A stretch of 9,429 nucleotides of DNA from Bacillota bacterium (GTDB taxonomy: Bacteria > Bacillota > Bacilli > Bacillales_B > DSM-18226), in contig JAUZQA010000119.1 of the NCBI GenBank assembly GCA_030705665.1, positions 1-9,429 on the forward strand. Reading direction: 5' to 3'. Positions 1 through 5,734 of the stretch are shown here, piece by piece. The notes beneath the pieces are model-generated. The model made no database searches and was not told where the DNA came from. It saw only the letters and a list, made by a program, of their open reading frames with translations. Position numbers and translations under genes: made by a program. Each line of letters begins with the position of its first letter. The first letter of the stretch is position 1.

Positions 1-89
1 AACCATTTCTTAATTAGAGACGGATCAATCGTTTCTGTCTTAAACTTTTTAATGTTTCTGCGCTTTGTGATGACCTCTAAAATATTCAA
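1..89 (-). CDS. Nitroreductase family protein, 5' end only (gene runs off the window start)
   Basis: Only the first 29 codons lie in the window. The peptide opens MNILEVITKRRNIKKF and continues through KTETIDPSLIKKW. A short N-terminal helix followed by an RR(S/N)I(R/K)KF motif is the usual opening of FMN-dependent nitroreductases, where these basic residues contact the FMN phosphate. The family reduces nitro-aromatics, quinones or enones with NAD(P)H in the cytoplasm; the substrate here cannot be told. I chose a TTG start at 89 because an AAGGGGG ribosome site lies 8 bases upstream and no ATG fits. The start is 59 bases after the Nudix stop, with no convincing terminator between, so read-through from the deacetylase-Nudix unit is plausible. 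The family call rests on a short peptide and is moderately sure. Confidence 0.68.
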   Translation of the reverse strand, partial: MNILEVITKRRNIKKFKTETIDPSLIKKW

Positions 90-148
90 TTATAGTTCCC
101 CCTTATGTTATAAAGTGAGTGGCACCTTTTTTTCTAAAAATTTCTCGT

Positions 149-784
149 TTAGATGCGATTTATTCCTTCCTCGCGAAGAATTTCAATAAAGTGGGCAAGA
201 ATCTTGGCAGTAAGTCCCCAAATAACTCGATTCTCATAAAAATAGAAAAATTCATCCATTTGTTTTTTCTGCCATCGATAATTTGCTCCTCCTACAATTA
301 GATCAAGCGGAAAGTTTTCCTGCGGCTCAGGTTTAAGATCAACGTAAAAAATTTTAGGCTCATTTTCCAAAAAGAACGAAAGTGGAACGGTAAAGATTTC
401 ACCTACCTCAGATGGATTTGGATGAATATTTTCAAAATGATCAATAAAACCTGCATATGGATACAAAATCATTCCAAAAGGAGACAATAGAACATCTAAC
501 GGAAAAACCCCTGAGATTTCCTCAATTTCAATGCCTAACTCTTCTGTTGTTTCACGGATTGCTGCACTCTTTTCATCTTTGTCATTTAAATCAATTCTAC
601 CCCCAGGGAAGCAGATTTCTCCCGGCTGTCTCCGGAGCTCAATTGATCGCACTTCAAATAAAACATGAACTTCATCCTCTTTTCGAACAAGAGGCAATAG
701 AATTGCATATTTTGCAAAATTCTCCTTCCCCAAAATCGAAGGTGTTCTATTTTTCAGTTTGCTTATAACGTTATTCAACTTCAT
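149..784 (-). CDS. CoA pyrophosphatase-type Nudix hydrolase (NudL/YeaB-like)
   Basis: A 211-residue cytoplasmic Nudix hydrolase. The stretch LRRQPGEICFPGG (about residues 50-62) is the signature placed before the Nudix box in enzymes that cleave coenzyme A or acyl-CoA to 3',5'-ADP and (acyl-)phosphopantetheine. The Nudix box follows, ending RETTEELGI (residues 77-85), with the metal-binding E81 and E82 present. Spacing from GG to RE matches the CoA subfamily rather than the strict GX5E consensus. I prefer the ATG at 784: a G-rich site (GGGGGGAAG) precedes it, and the protein then starts MKLNNVISKLKNR, the length I expect for Bacillus relatives. An in-frame ATG at 796 after GAAGGGAAGGGA is possible and adds four residues. 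The start lies 33 bases after the deacetylase stop, so the two are probably co-transcribed. The family call is firm; CoA as substrate is inferred from the motif. Confidence 0.88.
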   Translation of the reverse strand: MKLNNVISKLKNRTPSILGKENFAKYAILLPLVRKEDEVHVLFEVRSIELRRQPGEICFPGGRIDLNDKDEKSAAIRETTEELGIEIEEISGVFPLDVLLSPFGMILYPYAGFIDHFENIHPNPSEVGEIFTVPLSFFLENEPKIFYVDLKPEPQENFPLDLIVGGANYRWQKKQMDEFFYFYENRVIWGLTAKILAHFIEILREEGINRI

Positions 785-817
785 ACTTCCCCCCATTCCC
801 TTCCCTTCTTCACTCTT

Positions 818-1546
818 CTACTCAACAATACGAGCAAATTCTTCAAGCGTTGTAGAGTAATAAATATATTGTCTTGGGATAAGATAGTTTTTATTTGGTT
901 GCCCGTTCTCCGTGTGGATCAAAGGGTTATCTGTTAACCCATATTGATAATATTTCTTCGTTTCTTCAAGTACTCGCTCATTAAACTTCCCAAATGGATA
1001 TGACAGAACAAAAACAGGTTTCCCAGTCATTCTTTCGATCTTTTCTTTAGAATCTTTAAATTGGTATTCGTAATCTGTTGTCGGTTTTGTCAAATCTGGA
1101 TGTGTAGCCGTATGTGATTGAATGGAAAAAATTCCTGAATCAGAAAGTGCTTTTAACTCCATAGCCGTTAACCGATTGGGACGTCCAACAAAATCAGAAA
1201 TGGCAAAGATCGTTGCTTTTGGCTGAAAGTTAGGAGTCTGTAATTTTTTTAAAACGGCATAAGCATTCAAATTGTTTTTATAACCATCGTCAAAAGTAAT
1301 AAAAATAGGCTTGTTCACTTTTTCCCGTTCCTGCCACTGATCAAAGGTTAATAAAGTAAAACCATGCTCCTTTAGATATGTCATTTGTTTTTCAAAATTC
1401 TCAGGTGTAACATACAATCCCTTTAATCCTTTACCAGTAAACTCATCAATTGAATGGTAAAGGAGAATCGGTACGCTTTGCTCGGCAGCTCCATGTGAGG
1501 AAATACTAAAAGTTAGAAGTAACAATAATAGGAAAACTTTTTTCAT
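818..1546 (-). CDS. Secreted polysaccharide deacetylase (NodB domain, YxkH/YadE/IcaB-like)
   Basis: A 242-residue exported carbohydrate esterase 4 protein. Residues 1-21 (MKKVFLLLLLLTFSISS then HGAA) form a signal peptide with a probable cleavage after an AA pair and no lipobox Cys. The NodB motifs are present in order: TFDDGY with catalytic base D86 and metal ligand D87, SHTATHPDL with metal ligands H145 and H149, and SYPFG (about 182-186). Such enzymes remove N-acetyl groups from peptidoglycan or extracellular poly-N-acetylglucosamine; the VPILLYHSID opening resembles the IcaB/PgaB/YadE type, but the polymer is not evident. I chose ATG 1546 because AAAGGG lies 11 bases upstream. The in-frame GTG at 1555 sits only 2 bases from that site and adds Met-Ile-Leu. 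It heads a likely deacetylase-Nudix transcript and is divergent from the small gene at 1823. I saw no clear sigma-A promoter for it. Confidence 0.9.
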   Translation of the reverse strand: MKKVFLLLLLLTFSISSHGAAEQSVPILLYHSIDEFTGKGLKGLYVTPENFEKQMTYLKEHGFTLLTFDQWQEREKVNKPIFITFDDGYKNNLNAYAVLKKLQTPNFQPKATIFAISDFVGRPNRLTAMELKALSDSGIFSIQSHTATHPDLTKPTTDYEYQFKDSKEKIERMTGKPVFVLSYPFGKFNERVLEETKKYYQYGLTDNPLIHTENGQPNKNYLIPRQYIYYSTTLEEFARIVE

Positions 1547-1743
1547 TAATATCACAACCCTTTAAAGTTAATGAAAGATATTCCTATATTGTTCCGTAAT
1601 CAGTTCATTCTCATCCCTTTGTACAAAGCAATATTCAATTTTTACGTTTTAATATTATTGTATTTAGTTTCCAACAATTTCATTATTTAAATTGTAACAT
1701 AATTGATTTATTGGTTTAAAACAAATAGACTTCACCATGCAAA

Positions 1744-1771
1744 TTGAAAACAAAGAAATATTATTTATAAT
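1744..1771 (+). promoter_or_regulatory. Sigma-A promoter for the small plus-strand gene
   Basis: TTGAAA (1744-1749), a 16-base spacer, then a perfect TATAAT (1766-1771). The predicted start near 1778 gives a leader of about 45 bases before the ribosome site AAAGGAGG. It fits only the plus-strand ORF at 1823, and is one of the best sigma-A matches in the window. Confidence 0.65.
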
Positions 1772-1822
1772 AAAAATTTGTTTGAACAAAATAAGATCGT
1801 AGATTTGAAAGGAGGTTCCATG

Positions 1823-1954
1823 ATGACTAATCGTAATGATAATCGTGAGCGAAAAAATAAATATCCCAACAATAAGAAGCATGAGGAAGAGTTTTCAAGG
1901 GAAACAAGCATTCGTAGTGATATAACGAAAAAAGATCTTCAAAATAAAAAATAA
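1823..1954 (+). CDS. Small hydrophilic protein of unknown function (43 aa)
   Basis: I do not recognise this protein. It is 43 residues, starting MTNRNDNRERKNKYPNN and ending KKDLQNKK, rich in Asn, Lys, Arg and Glu, with no hydrophobic segment and no Cys. A central EEEFSRE followed by a charged tail faintly recalls the short YfhD-type proteins of spore formers; that is an impression, not an assignment. Evidence that it is real: a TTGAAA-N16-TATAAT promoter upstream, an AAAGGAGG ribosome site 7 bases before ATG 1823 (4 bases before the alternative ATG 1820), and a terminator-like hairpin just after the stop. It is the only complete plus-strand gene in the window, between the divergent deacetylase and the convergent methyltransferase. 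Likely a cytosolic or spore-associated small protein, but nothing proves a role. Confidence 0.6.
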   Translation: MTNRNDNRERKNKYPNNKKHEEEFSRETSIRSDITKKDLQNKK

Positions 1955-1958
1955 TCTC

Positions 1959-1994
1959 AAATAAAAGAGACCTTGTGTATAAAACAGGGTCTCT
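1959..1994. terminator. Terminator between convergent small gene and methyltransferase
   Basis: AGAGACCTTGT (1966-1976) and ACAGGGTCTCT (1984-1994) form an 11-bp stem with one G-U pair and a 7-base loop. On the minus strand it begins two bases after the methyltransferase stop and is followed by TTTATTT, so it terminates that gene. On the plus strand, 11 bases after the small ORF, the tail is poor in T, so termination there would be weaker. Confidence 0.8.
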
Positions 1995-1996
1995 AA

Positions 1997-2599
1997 CTAG
2001 TAAATCTTATCTTGTTTGATTAATTCTGCAACGACAAAGAGATCTTTAAAGTAGGTTTCCAATTGTACAATTTCCAGTCCGTTTTCTTTTAAAACTTGGA
2101 CTGTGTTACGATTTAAGCAGCACCCATCACATATTTTTTTCCAAAATGGTGTTAACCAATCTTGTAAGTGTGCTAATATAGAATTTCCCATCCGAACATG
2201 TTCAAAAAGAAGAATCCTTCCTTCTGGTTTACATACTCTTTTCATTTCCTCTATTGCTTTCTCGACATTAGGGATTGTACAAAAAACCAAAGTTCCAATA
2301 ACCGTATCAAAAGTATTATCCGGAAATGGAAGTCTTTCTGCGCTTGCATGAACAATTTCGATCGGAATCAATGATTTCTGTTTCTTTTGTATTGACTTCT
2401 CAATCATGTATGTACTTGGTTCAATTGCCGTGACACTCTCTAAAGAGTGATACAAAGGGAAGTTTATCCCCGTTCCTGAACCCAACTCAAGAACTTTTCC
2501 GCTGGCTTTCGATAATAAATTGATTCTTATTCTTTTAAAGCTTCTCCTTTCCAATGGGCCCATTAAAGTATCGTACCATGTTGAAAATAACCTGCTCAC
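1997..2599 (-). CDS. Class I SAM-dependent methyltransferase (UbiE/PmtA/METTL7-like)
   Basis: A 200-residue cytoplasmic Rossmann-fold methyltransferase. Motif I is VLELGSGTGINF (about 36-47), followed by an acidic ribose-contact motif AIEPS (58-62), SAERLPFPDNTFD (86-98) as motifs II/III, and CKPEGRILLFEH (123-134). The C-terminal DGCCLNRNT stretch, with Cys, Asn and Arg in a CxLNRxT pattern, recalls METTL7-like and phospholipid N-methyltransferase-like enzymes. The acceptor may be a lipid, quinone or thiol; the sequence does not decide. I set the start at GTG 2599 because GGAG lies 9 bases upstream and the protein then opens MSRLFSTWYD, as in relatives. Longer TTG starts (2608, 2614) overlap or abut that ribosome site. 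It is flanked by terminators on both sides and is probably monocistronic. Promoter not identified. Confidence 0.83.
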   Translation of the reverse strand: MSRLFSTWYDTLMGPLERRSFKRIRINLLSKASGKVLELGSGTGINFPLYHSLESVTAIEPSTYMIEKSIQKKQKSLIPIEIVHASAERLPFPDNTFDTVIGTLVFCTIPNVEKAIEEMKRVCKPEGRILLFEHVRMGNSILAHLQDWLTPFWKKICDGCCLNRNTVQVLKENGLEIVQLETYFKDLFVVAELIKQDKIY

Positions 2600-2677
2600 T
2601 TTGTTCAACTCCAAAAAATATCTTTATGGTTAAGTGTTTTTAACTACATATCTGTTGTTATAAATTAAAATCTTTTT

Positions 2678-2728
2678 AAACGAAAAAGATCAAGGGAAGC
2701 ACGAAAATGAACGCTTACACTTGATCTT
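2678..2728 (-). terminator. Rho-independent terminator after the DUF3501 gene
   Basis: AAGATCAAG (2686-2694) and CTTGATCTT (2720-2728) pair perfectly over 9 bp around a 25-base loop that can form a small inner AAGC/GCTT stem. On the minus strand the stem is followed by a T-rich tail (TTTCGTTT). It lies 29 bases after the DUF3501 stop and closes the rubrerythrin-DUF3501 unit. Confidence 0.8.
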
Positions 2729-2757
2729 ATCATAATTGGCTTTCTGTTAAATAATGT

Positions 2758-3354
2758 TTATACCCAAAAAGCTAAATCCTTTTGCAGACTTTCAACTGTC
2801 TTTGGTGCCAGCTTTACTTTTTCATTCAAATTAGGATGGTCTAAACTAACAATTAAACTTAAATCTTCAAGAGGACCGTTCAAAAGAATATTTTTTGCTG
2901 ACACTGTTAATGGAAACTTCAAATAATGTACGCTTGTTGTAAATTCACGATCATCATGAATCTCTTCAAAGAGGGCTTGAATTGGTTCATCACCAACAAA
3001 TAACGTTAAATGATGCTCAATGCCCTTTAGTTGTTTTAATAAATCTGCAAGCTTTTCCTGGTTATCCAATTCAATAAAAAGAGTGGCGGATAACTCATTT
3101 TCATCAGGAAGCATTCCTGCGTATATGCTAATGTATTCATCCAATTCTTTTGGATCTGTTAAGTCTTCACTATTCACTAATTCTTGGATTTGAAATAGGA
3201 CTGTGTTTCGATTTTCAAATAATAAAGAAATATTGGGAGCAACTTTAATACGGCGATTATTTTTATATGTAATCATTTTCTTTACATATTCATCTCGCCC
3301 TTGGCGATATGTACTCAATGGAATTAGATCTTGCCTGGTAATGACAGCGTTCAT
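2758..3354 (-). CDS. DUF3501 family protein, partner of rubrerythrin
   Basis: A 198-residue soluble protein of a family without known function. Recognisable family stretches are the opening ITRQDLIPLSTYRQGRDEY, KNNRRIKVAPNISLLFENR (about 31-49), FQIQELV (54-60), a Glu-rich middle, and SVHYLKFPLT (140-149) before a VSLDHPN segment (169-175). There is no signal peptide, membrane span or CxxC motif. From memory, in many proteobacteria DUF3501 is encoded beside a rubrerythrin and an HdrD-like Fe-S protein. Here the rubrerythrin is directly upstream on the same strand, 71 bases away, but no Fe-S gene is present. The start is secured by AAAAAAGGAGG 7 bases before ATG 3354. The intergenic hairpin suggests lower or uncoupled expression relative to rubrerythrin. 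A role in peroxide defence or in loading or servicing the diiron protein is inference from context. Confidence 0.85.
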   Translation of the reverse strand: MNAVITRQDLIPLSTYRQGRDEYVKKMITYKNNRRIKVAPNISLLFENRNTVLFQIQELVNSEDLTDPKELDEYISIYAGMLPDENELSATLFIELDNQEKLADLLKQLKGIEHHLTLFVGDEPIQALFEEIHDDREFTTSVHYLKFPLTVSAKNILLNGPLEDLSLIVSLDHPNLNEKVKLAPKTVESLQKDLAFWV

Positions 3355-3387
3355 TCGACTTCCTCCTTTTTTGATTAAAGTAAACGA

Positions 3388-3417
3388 ACCGCCCCTAAAT
3401 ATAGTTTTAGGGACGGC
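3388..3417 (-). other. Intergenic hairpin between rubrerythrin and DUF3501 genes
   Basis: ACCGCCCCTAAA (3388-3399) and TTTAGGGACGGC (3406-3417) form a 12-bp stem with two G-U-type pairs (in the minus-strand RNA) and a 6-base loop. It lies 8 bases after the rubrerythrin stop. The following minus-strand tail (TCGTTTACTTT) is a poor T-tract, so this is better read as an attenuator or 3'-end stabiliser than a full terminator. Read-through would give the DUF3501 message. Confidence 0.65.
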
Positions 3418-3425
3418 TTGAAGGT

Positions 3426-3854
3426 TTAGTCTTCTAATGAATCAAGTAATTTTTGGAAACGTTGAGCATGAACACGCTCTGCTTTAGCCATTACTTCCAT
3501 CCACTCGCCAACTTCAGGAAATCCTTCTTCACGAGCAGTTGCAGCAAAACCAGGGTACATTTCAGTGTACTCATATGTTTCACCTGCAATAGCAGATGCA
3601 AGCATTTCTTTCACATTTCCTACTGGAAGACCAGTAGCGGGGTCACCTTCACCATTATTTCTTAATGTTTCAAAATGGCCAAATGCGTGTTTTGTTTCGC
3701 CATTTGCAATGTTACGGAAAAGACTTGCTACTTCTTCTGCACCCTCAATGTCTGCTTTTTCAGCAAAGAAAAGGTAGCGGCGATTTGCTTGAGACTCTCC
3801 AGCAAATGCAGCTTTTAAGTTGTCTGCAGTTTTTGTTCCAGTTAAATTTGCCAT
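3426..3854 (-). CDS. Rubrerythrin, ferritin-like diiron domain without rubredoxin domain
   Basis: A 142-residue four-helix-bundle diiron protein. The expected ligands of rubrerythrin are all present: E20 (AGESQANRRY), E53 and H56 (GETKH), E92 and E95 (GETYEYTEMYP), and E126 and H129 (ERVH). Classical rubrerythrins of about 190 residues add a C-terminal rubredoxin domain with four Cys; this one stops after the bundle and contains no Cys. The family reduces hydrogen peroxide in the cytoplasm, taking electrons from rubredoxin-like or other donors. The donor here is unknown and not encoded nearby. The start is secured by CTGGAGG 10 bases upstream of the ATG. DUF3501 follows on the same strand. 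Upstream are a near-consensus sigma-A promoter with an overlapping PerR-like box and a leader of about 180 nt with a hairpin. The family call is very firm. Confidence 0.95.
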   Translation of the reverse strand: MANLTGTKTADNLKAAFAGESQANRRYLFFAEKADIEGAEEVASLFRNIANGETKHAFGHFETLRNNGEGDPATGLPVGNVKEMLASAIAGETYEYTEMYPGFAATAREEGFPEVGEWMEVMAKAERVHAQRFQKLLDSLED

Positions 3855-3883
3855 TATTAAAATGCCTCCAGTTCAGAAAGATT

Positions 3884-3910
3884 TAGTGGTTTGTAAGGAT
3901 TCAACCACTA
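3884..3910 (-). repeat. Inverted repeat in the rubrerythrin leader
   Basis: TAGTGGTT (3884-3891) and AACCACTA (3903-3910) form a perfect 8-bp stem with an 11-base loop. In the minus-strand mRNA it ends 13 bases before the GGAGG ribosome site. It could be a 5' stabilising hairpin or a regulator site; the ribosome site itself is not sequestered. Confidence 0.6.
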
Positions 3911-4036
3911 TCGTTTACATTTGCTCCAACATATTCGGAAAGAGTATTTTTACGAGAATTAAATCTACTTAAGTTACTAGACTCTAGCATTATGTATGAT
4001 TTCAAGTAATAAATACTTCTTATTCCAATGTTGTAA

Positions 4037-4051
4037 CTATTATTATTTTAT
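4037..4051. promoter_or_regulatory. Possible PerR/Fur-family box over the rubrerythrin -10
   Basis: On the minus strand ATAAAATAATAATAG matches the PerR consensus TTATAATNATTATAA at 10 of 14 specified positions, 5 of 7 in each half. It overlaps the -10 and the predicted start site, where a repressor would act. The region is AT-rich and any -10 element raises the score, so this is tentative. Confidence 0.35.
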
Positions 4052-4073
4052 CGTGTTGGATGTATTTGGTCAA
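4045..4073 (-). promoter_or_regulatory. Sigma-A promoter of rubrerythrin-DUF3501
   Basis: On the minus strand TTGACC (4073-4068), a 17-base spacer, then TAAAAT (4050-4045): 5 of 6 matches in each hexamer with ideal spacing. The predicted start is near 4038, giving an unusually long leader of about 180 nt before the rubrerythrin ATG. Confidence 0.7.
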
Positions 4074-4154
4074 AAATGGTGCTCAATACCTTTTATCTTA
4101 AAACTATTAAAATTCATAAAATTGTCATTTTTAATACCGATAGTTTACTCTGGA

Positions 4155-4937
4155 TCATGATTGATTTACTGGAACAACTCCATAATATTCTTCGAGCGTA
4201 ATACCACGGTCCGTGATTTCTTTTGCAATTTTTTTACCAACGTATCGAAGATGCCACGGCTCATATTCATAGCCGGTTATGGCTTCTTTACCTTTTGGAT
4301 AGCGGATAATATATCCGTATTCGGCAGCATGTTGTTGAAGCCATTTAGCTTCCTTGGTATAACCAAAACATTCAGAAGCAGAACATTTCCCGTTTCCTCC
4401 GGTTACATCAATGGATAAACCTGTTTCGTGTTCACTTGTTCCAGGAAGCGCACTGTAGGTTCTTGCTTTTTCATACCCATCTCTTTTAACGTAAGAGTTA
4501 AACAATTCTACTTGAGATATATGTGATCTGTATGCTGAAACGCCTAGCAAATGAATGCCCTGCGCCTCCGCCCCTTTAAATAACTTTTCGATTGCATCGG
4601 CTGCTTCCTTTCGCATTTCAGTTCTCTCTCGCTCTGAAACGATAAATGGAATTTTTGTATAAACAAGATCTTTTGGTATATAGGAATCCGGGAGTTTGTT
4701 TTGTTTATTAACCAAAACCGTAATGGCATCTGGTTTAGCTGCGACTTTAATATCTTCATTATTATTAGTTGAAATATTGGATTGGTTTTTATTTATTTGT
4801 GATCTTTCTGCCAATGCTAATGTCTTTGGCTTGTGGTTAACTAGATTGCTTTCTGTAGGATGATTGGTTTCACTGCATGCTGTTAAATTAAAAGTTACTA
4901 AAAGACAAAAAGCAGTGATAGGCAACATTTTTAACAT
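4155..4937 (-). CDS. yodJ: D-alanyl-D-alanine carboxypeptidase lipoprotein, M15B family (YodJ/VanY-like)
   Basis: About 260 residues. The N-terminal hydrophobic segment ends in a lipobox LTAC (Cys 21), so the protein should be a lipoprotein on the outer face of the membrane. A polar Asn/Ser/Lys-rich linker (about 22-80) precedes the VanY-type zinc peptidase domain. Active-site motifs: SAYRS (about 134-138), SEHETGLSID with zinc ligands H170 and D177, and YEPWHLRY with catalytic E226 and zinc ligand H229. Two Cys (185 and 190) in KCSASECF could form a disulfide. The family trims the terminal D-Ala of peptidoglycan stem peptides. There are no van resistance genes nearby, so a housekeeping wall role as for B. 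subtilis YodJ is more likely than glycopeptide resistance. AAAGGAAG lies at a better distance from ATG 4937 than from the adjacent ATG 4940. It follows the desR terminator and has its own candidate promoter. Confidence 0.9.
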   Translation of the reverse strand: MLKMLPITAFCLLVTFNLTACSETNHPTESNLVNHKPKTLALAERSQINKNQSNISTNNNEDIKVAAKPDAITVLVNKQNKLPDSYIPKDLVYTKIPFIVSERERTEMRKEAADAIEKLFKGAEAQGIHLLGVSAYRSHISQVELFNSYVKRDGYEKARTYSALPGTSEHETGLSIDVTGGNGKCSASECFGYTKEAKWLQQHAAEYGYIIRYPKGKEAITGYEYEPWHLRYVGKKIAKEITDRGITLEEYYGVVPVNQS

Positions 4938-4990
4938 CATGATCTTCCTTTATGATTTTTTCTAGGTTTGGACATTACTCTCTTTTCGTC

Positions 4991-5019
4991 ATTTTAATCT
5001 TTAATTTTACAAAAAACAA
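4991..5019 (-). promoter_or_regulatory. Candidate sigma-A promoter of the carboxypeptidase gene
   Basis: On the minus strand TTGTTT (5019-5014), a 17-base spacer, TAAAAT (4996-4991). The -10 is good and the -35 weak (3 of 6). The predicted leader is about 47 bases. AT-rich surroundings make chance matches likely. Confidence 0.4.
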
Positions 5020-5080
5020 CATGGTTTTCATTGTTTTGAAAAATAAGGTTTAGTTTATTATAATTTTTTTATGTAAACTA

Positions 5081-5121
5081 AAAATTAAAAATAACTCCCT
5101 TTCCAATAAGGAAAAGGAATT
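5081..5121 (-). terminator. Rho-independent terminator after desR
   Basis: On the minus strand a 12-bp stem (AATTCCTTTTCC with GGAAAGGGAGTT, two G-U pairs, 5-base loop; 5093-5121) is followed by ATTTTTAATTTT. It starts 13 bases after the desR stop and closes the desKR transcript. Confidence 0.8.
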
Positions 5122-5134
5122 TGCTGATTGTGCC

Positions 5135-5734
5135 TTATTTAAACCAGCCTTTTTCCTTCGAATGTGTAATCGCTTCAATGCGATTTGATACACCCAGTTT
5201 ATCCATTATGGTTGAAATATAGTTGCGAACTGTACCAATTGTAATACAAAGCTGATTTGCAATTTCTTTCGTGTTTTTCCCATCTGCTACTAAGCCTAGA
5301 ACGTCCATTTCACGTTCTGTTAATGGATTTTCTTCACTGTAAACATCATCCATAAGTTCAGGTGCGAAAACTCTCCTCCCGCCCATAACGCTGCGGATCG
5401 AGTTTGCAAGCTCTTCACTGGGGCTATCCTTCAGTAAATAACCGCTTACCCCAGCCTTTAATGCCCGTTGAAAATAACCAGATCTCGCAAAGGTTGTGAG
5501 AATAATAACCTTACAGTTTTTCTCTTTCAATTCCTCTGCCGCTTCCAGTCCGCTTTTACCAGGCATTTCAATATCCATAATGCAAACATCTGGTTGAAAT
5601 TTCTGAACTAAATGAAGAACCTCTTCCCCATCACTTGCTTGACCAATTACTTCCATATCATCCTCTAAATTTAAGAGCGAACCCAGTGCCCCCAAAAGCA
5701 TCCTTTGATCCTCCGCAATGACAATCCGTATCAT
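5135..5734 (-). CDS. desR: Cold-responsive response regulator DesR (NarL/LuxR family)
   Basis: A 199-residue cytoplasmic response regulator, recognisably DesR (B. subtilis YocG). The receiver domain (1-120) has acidic residues E8 and D9, phosphoacceptor D54 in CIMDIEMPG, T80/T81 and K102. The opening IAEDQRMLLGALGSLLNLEDDMEV and the receiver tail YLLKDSPSEELA are hallmarks of DesR. The C-terminal LuxR-type helix-turn-helix starts at NPLTEREMDVL (about 136) and includes ANQLCITIGTVRNYIS. In B. subtilis phosphorylated DesR assembles on the des promoter and activates the desaturase gene on cold shock. The ATG overlaps the desK stop by one base (TAATG), indicating translational coupling, with an AGAGGCGGA ribosome site inside the end of desK. 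A terminator follows closely. Confidence 0.96.
   Translation of the reverse strand: MIRIVIAEDQRMLLGALGSLLNLEDDMEVIGQASDGEEVLHLVQKFQPDVCIMDIEMPGKSGLEAAEELKEKNCKVIILTTFARSGYFQRALKAGVSGYLLKDSPSEELANSIRSVMGGRRVFAPELMDDVYSEENPLTEREMDVLGLVADGKNTKEIANQLCITIGTVRNYISTIMDKLGVSNRIEAITHSKEKGWFK

Larger units (their letters stand above)
3855..4154. other. 300-base gene-free region upstream of rubrerythrin
   Basis: No credible ORF. It holds the rubrerythrin promoter (4045-4073), the PerR-like box (4037-4051), the long rubrerythrin leader and its inverted repeat (3884-3910). The part nearest the carboxypeptidase stop (4080-4154) is AT-rich and shows no strong terminator, so that upstream transcript may end imprecisely or run on into rubrerythrin. 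Confidence 0.7.

Noticed and set aside
457..768. Plus-strand 103-codon ORF antisense to the Nudix gene
   Set aside because: It is a shadow of a gene with clear Nudix and CoA motifs on the other strand; its His/Leu/Phe-rich content is typical of antisense frames.
1664..1882. Minus-strand ORF of 72 codons in the deacetylase upstream region
   Set aside because: Its low-complexity hydrophobic content comes from AT-rich promoter DNA, it lacks a good ribosome site, and it overlaps the better supported plus-strand gene and its promoter.
4155..4937. Possible glycopeptide resistance (VanY) function
   Set aside because: The domain is VanY-like, but no vanH, vanA, vanX or vanS/R neighbour is present, and a YodJ-type chromosomal lipoprotein explains it fully.
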